Shown: positions 6,320 through 8,720 of the stretch, in pieces
Position numbering within the stretch: position 1 is the stretch's first letter
Layout of the letters: the number at the start of each line of letters is the position of its first letter
From: Lachnoclostridium sp. UBA7482
Lineage (GTDB): Bacteria > Bacillota > Clostridia > Lachnospirales > Lachnospiraceae
Direction: 5' to 3'
NCBI GenBank assembly: GCA_002479645.1
Contig: DLOO01000080.1
Location: forward strand, 7,714 to 16,433
Length of the DNA stretch: 8,720 nucleotides
The notes under the pieces: model-generated
What the model was told of the DNA's origin: nothing
Seen by the model: only the letters and a program-made list of their open reading frames with translations
The model's database searches: none
Made by a program: the position numbers and the translations under genes

Positions 6320-6955
6320 TTACTCGGACAAAAATTCCAGCTTGCTTACCGATACCTCATAGGCAATTCTCTTTTCAAATTCCGTCTCGGACAGCTTCTT
6401 CTGATATTCTCTCGATTGGATTCGTCCCCACAGCTGGATATGTCCGCCTACCTGGAAGCCCTCCGCAAACCTTGCATTTCTTCCCCAGCAAATGCACGGA
6501 ATATAATCGGACTTTCCGTACGGCCGATTAACCGCAAGCAGAAGGTCCGCAATTTCTCTTCCGAGCGGAGTTTTACGGTAAATCGGAGGCTTGCATACAA
6601 ATCCATCCAGGAAAATGTAATTCGGCTTCATTTCCATTTCCTCGGTCATCTCATCATACACGGCTACTTCTCTCGCGAAAACCGAAAGCACCAGCCGGTT
6701 TTTATTCTCCTCGTGGCGATTATAGGAACGAAACTGTCCACTGACAACGAGATATTTTCCGTCAATAGGTTCCTCCACATTAATCAGTCGCTCTGATACC
6801 ATTACCGGTATAATATCGTAGGACTCACTCAGCCGTCCTACGGAAACCTCCAGCAAATAAAAACCCTCTCCAAATACATCGTGACTAAACGTAAATCCGC
6901 CGGTAACCTGCCCCGCAATACTCACCTGGTTGTTTTCAAACACCTTATCAGTCAT
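6320..6955 (-). CDS. Single-stranded DNA-binding protein-like, two OB-fold domains
   Basis: The 211-residue product looks like two OB-fold modules in tandem. Residues about 8-100 form a beta-rich, divergent module that includes GKYLVVSGQFRSYN (67-80). Residues about 112-208 match the SSB/PriB-type fold better, with the segment KTPLGREIADLLLAVNRPYG (128-147) and then IPCICWGRNA (152-161), closely resembling the bacterial SSB core. It differs from the replicative SSB by lacking a Gly-rich linker and an acidic DDDIPF-type tail; it ends in KLEFLSE. It may therefore bind single-stranded DNA without recruiting the usual partner proteins, though this is inference. Start ATG 6955-6953 has AAGGGAG about 10 nt upstream. 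It is transcribed from its own strong promoter at 7007-7035, and its stop codon abuts the inverted-repeat element. Confidence 0.75.
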   Translation of the reverse strand: MTDKVFENNQVSIAGQVTGGFTFSHDVFGEGFYLLEVSVGRLSESYDIIPVMVSERLINVEEPIDGKYLVVSGQFRSYNRHEENKNRLVLSVFAREVAVYDEMTEEMEMKPNYIFLDGFVCKPPIYRKTPLGREIADLLLAVNRPYGKSDYIPCICWGRNARFAEGFQVGGHIQLWGRIQSREYQKKLSETEFEKRIAYEVSVSKLEFLSE

Positions 6956-6971
6956 TTCTTAATCTCTCCCT

Positions 6972-6998
6972 TCTTATGTCACAACATCTTATGTGTTG
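6972..6998 (-). promoter_or_regulatory. Direct repeat and hairpin in the leader of the SSB-like gene
   Basis: ACATAAGA (minus-strand sense) occurs twice, at 6994-6987 and 6979-6972, 15 bases apart, the second copy abutting the ribosome site. CAACA (6982-6986) and TGTTG (6994-6998) form a 5-bp stem whose loop contains most of the first copy. Either could be a binding site; the evidence is limited to the repeats themselves. Confidence 0.3.
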
Positions 6999-7006
6999 CA
7001 CCTCGT

Positions 7007-7035
7007 ATTATAACTGGAAATATTTTCCATTTCAA
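7007..7035 (-). promoter_or_regulatory. Strong SigA-type promoter for the SSB-like gene
   Basis: On the minus strand, TTGAAA (7035-7030) and a perfect TATAAT (7012-7007) are exactly 17 bases apart. The start point would be near 7000, giving a leader of about 45 nt. The whole spacer is occupied by an inverted repeat, listed separately. Confidence 0.75.
7015..7029. promoter_or_regulatory. Operator-like inverted repeat inside the promoter spacer
   Basis: TGGAAA (7015-7020) and TTTCCA (7024-7029) are perfect 6-base complements around TAT and lie wholly between the -35 and -10 boxes. A protein bound here would block RNA polymerase. The repeat is seen; no specific regulator can be named. Confidence 0.4.
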
Positions 7036-7114
7036 GGGAATTTTACCTAATTCATCTGACAAATTTCGACAAAAAGAAATTTCTGTTTAATATAAATATT
7101 GTTACAAGTGGCTC

Positions 7115-7143
7115 TTGCAAAAAAACAGGCATTTGTTTATTAT
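7115..7143 (+). promoter_or_regulatory. SigA-type promoter for typA
   Basis: TTGCAA (7115-7120) and TATTAT (7138-7143) lie 17 bases apart on the plus strand, about 50 bases before the typA start codon. Transcription would begin near 7150. Between this and the divergent promoter (7036-7114) I see only AT-rich sequence and a 10-base palindrome, AGAAATTTCT (7075-7084). Confidence 0.6.
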
Positions 7144-7193
7144 AGTACTGTTTGACCTTATTATCGTTGTTTACTTCAAAACGGAGGAAGAAA

Positions 7194-8720
7194 ATGAAAC
7201 GCGAAGATATCAGAAATATCGCAATTATCGCCCACGTTGACCACGGCAAAACGACCCTGGTTGATGAGCTTCTCAAGCAGAGCGGCGTGTTCCGTACCGG
7301 TCAGGTTGTCGAGGAGCGCGTTATGGACAGCAATGACATCGAAAGAGAACGGGGAATTACCATTCTCTCCAAAAATACCGCAGTATATTATAAGGGCGTC
7401 AAAATCAACATTATCGATACCCCCGGTCATGCCGATTTCGGCGGCGAGGTTGAGCGGGTTCTCAAGATGGTGAACGGCGTTATCCTCGTAGTTGACGCAT
7501 TTGAAGGCCCGATGCCCCAGACCAAATTCGTTCTGAAGAAGGCGCTGGAGCTGCATCTCCCTGTTATCGTCTGCATCAACAAGATTGACCGTCCGGAGGC
7601 ACGCCCCACAGAGGTTATCGACGAGGTGCTCGAGCTTTTTATCGACCTTGACGCCGATGACGAACAGCTTGACTGTCCGTTCGTCTATGCTTCCGCAAAG
7701 AGCGGTATCGCTATGTTCGAGCTTTCCGATGCCGGTCAGAATATGGAGCCGCTTTTTGAAACGATTATCGACTACATTCCCGCTCCGGAGGGCGAAGAGG
7801 ACGCCGTTACCCAGGTGCTGATCAGTACCATTGATTACAATGAATATGTCGGCCGTATCGGTGTCGGCAAGGTGGATAACGGAACCATTCGCGTGAATCA
7901 GGACTGCGTCATCGTAAACCATCACGATCCGGACAAGCTGCGCAAGGTTAAAATCAGCAAGCTCTATGAGTTTGACGGTCTGAAGAAGATCGAGGTCGCT
8001 GAAGCAACCGTCGGTGCCATCGTAGCCATTTCCGGTATTGCAGATCTTCATATCGGTGATACGCTCTGCTCTCCCGAGAATCCGGTTGCCATTCCGTTCC
8101 AGAAGATTTCCGAGCCGACGATTTCCATGAATTTCCTTGTAAATGACAGTCCTCTGGCAGGTCAGGAAGGCAAGTTCGTTACCTCCCGTCACTTAAGAGA
8201 CCGTCTCTTTAAGGAGTTAAATACCGACGTCTCCCTTCGTGTTGAGGAAACCGAGACGACGGAAGCATTTAAGGTATCCGGTCGAGGCGAGCTGCATTTG
8301 TCCGTATTGATTGAGAATATGCGCCGTGAAGGCTTTGAGTTCGCCGTAAGTAAGGCCGAGGTTATCTACCACTACGACGAGAACGGCAAGAAGCTGGAGC
8401 CGATGGAAGAATGTATTGTGGATGTTCCCGAAGAATACTCCGGTACCGTTATCGAAAAGCTCTCCTATCGTAAGGGCGAGCTGCAGGGCATGAGCGTATC
8501 TGCATCCGGTTCCACCCGACTGACCTTCCTGATTCCTTCCCGCGGTCTGATTGGTTATCGCGGCGAATTCATGACCGATACCAAGGGCGAAGGCATCATG
8601 AATACGATTTTCAACGGTTATGCTCCTTACAAGGGTGATTTGAACTATCGTTCCCAGGGAAGCCTGATTGCATATGACCTCGAGAAGCTCGTCCGTATCG
8701 ATAAATTCAAGACACTGTTC
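7194..8720 (+). CDS. typA: Ribosome-associated translational GTPase TypA/BipA, 3' end cut by window edge
   Basis: TypA (BipA) is an EF-G-like GTPase that binds the 70S ribosome and is linked to ribosome assembly and stress or cold adaptation. The frame is open for 509 codons to the right edge, of the roughly 605-615 usual, so about the last 100 residues, part of the C-terminal domain, lie outside. The GTPase motifs are all present: HVDHGKTT (14-21, G1), RGIT (53-56, G2), DTPGH (75-79, G3), NKID (129-132, G4) and SAK (166-168, G5). A beta-barrel domain II follows from about residue 200, then the EF-G-like domain III with GRGELHLSVLIENMRREGFE, which is characteristic of TypA, and the segment IPSRGLIGYRGEF. 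GGAGG with 6-nt spacing supports ATG at 7194. No internal stop or frameshift is seen. Confidence 0.97.
   Translation, partial: MKREDIRNIAIIAHVDHGKTTLVDELLKQSGVFRTGQVVEERVMDSNDIERERGITILSKNTAVYYKGVKINIIDTPGHADFGGEVERVLKMVNGVILVVDAFEGPMPQTKFVLKKALELHLPVIVCINKIDRPEARPTEVIDEVLELFIDLDADDEQLDCPFVYASAKSGIAMFELSDAGQNMEPLFETIIDYIPAPEGEEDAVTQVLISTIDYNEYVGRIGVGKVDNGTIRVNQDCVIVNHHDPDKLRKVKISKLYEFDGLKKIEVAEATVGAIVAISGIADLHIGDTLCSPENPVAIPFQKISEPTISMNFLVNDSPLAGQEGKFVTSRHLRDRLFKELNTDVSLRVEETETTEAFKVSGRGELHLSVLIENMRREGFEFAVSKAEVIYHYDENGKKLEPMEECIVDVPEEYSGTVIEKLSYRKGELQGMSVSASGSTRLTFLIPSRGLIGYRGEFMTDTKGEGIMNTIFNGYAPYKGDLNYRSQGSLIAYDLEKLVRIDKFKTLF

Noticed and set aside
7176..8192. Long minus-strand open frame of 338 codons opposite typA
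   Set aside because: The plus strand encodes an unmistakable TypA with all five GTPase motifs; the antisense frame is a by-product of its codon use.
1..8720. CRISPR array, tRNA, rRNA or phage genes
   Set aside because: No regularly spaced repeats, tRNA cloverleaf consensus, rRNA sequence or phage protein motifs were seen.

Overview
The window looks like ordinary chromosome from a Gram-positive anaerobe of the Clostridia, most likely a Lachnospiraceae-type genome. The support is: strong AGGAGG-type ribosome sites, textbook SigA promoters (three with exact 17-base spacers and near-consensus boxes), dap and pur genes of Firmicutes type, and a small tandem OB-fold SSB-like protein of a kind I associate with that family. 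The family-level assignment is inference.

Layout. Seven genes are read leftward (minus strand) from about 6955 down to 1: an SSB-like tandem OB-fold protein (6955-6320), dapA (5967-5083), dapB (4980-4228), a small three-segment membrane protein of unknown function (4196-3852), a large M29-type metallo-aminopeptidase (3786-1717), purE (1617-1108), and purM, which is cut by the left edge (892-1). One gene is read rightward, typA/bipA (7194 to the right edge, 3' end missing). The 238-base gap 6956-7193 is a divergent promoter region serving the SSB-like gene and typA.

How the genes fit together. DapA and DapB catalyse consecutive steps, from aspartate semialdehyde plus pyruvate to tetrahydrodipicolinate, towards lysine and diaminopimelate for the cell wall. 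They appear to be transcribed together from a near-consensus promoter at 6105-6133, perhaps with the membrane protein and the aminopeptidase behind them. PurE and PurM are two enzymes of de novo IMP synthesis; purM has its own strong promoter at 1008-1036. TypA is a ribosome-associated GTPase.

The one part that genes do not explain is the 352-base gap 5968-6319. Its upstream half (6132-6319) is an elaborate inverted-repeat element: two arms of 34-35 bases that are almost perfectly complementary enclose three further hairpins, so either strand could fold into a cloverleaf-like figure. It begins immediately after the stop codon of the SSB-like gene and ends in a T-tract that runs directly into the dapA -35 box. 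It could be a large terminator or RNase III processing structure, or a miniature inverted-repeat element. The downstream half is a leader of about 130 nt for dapA with three hairpins and no recognisable known riboswitch.
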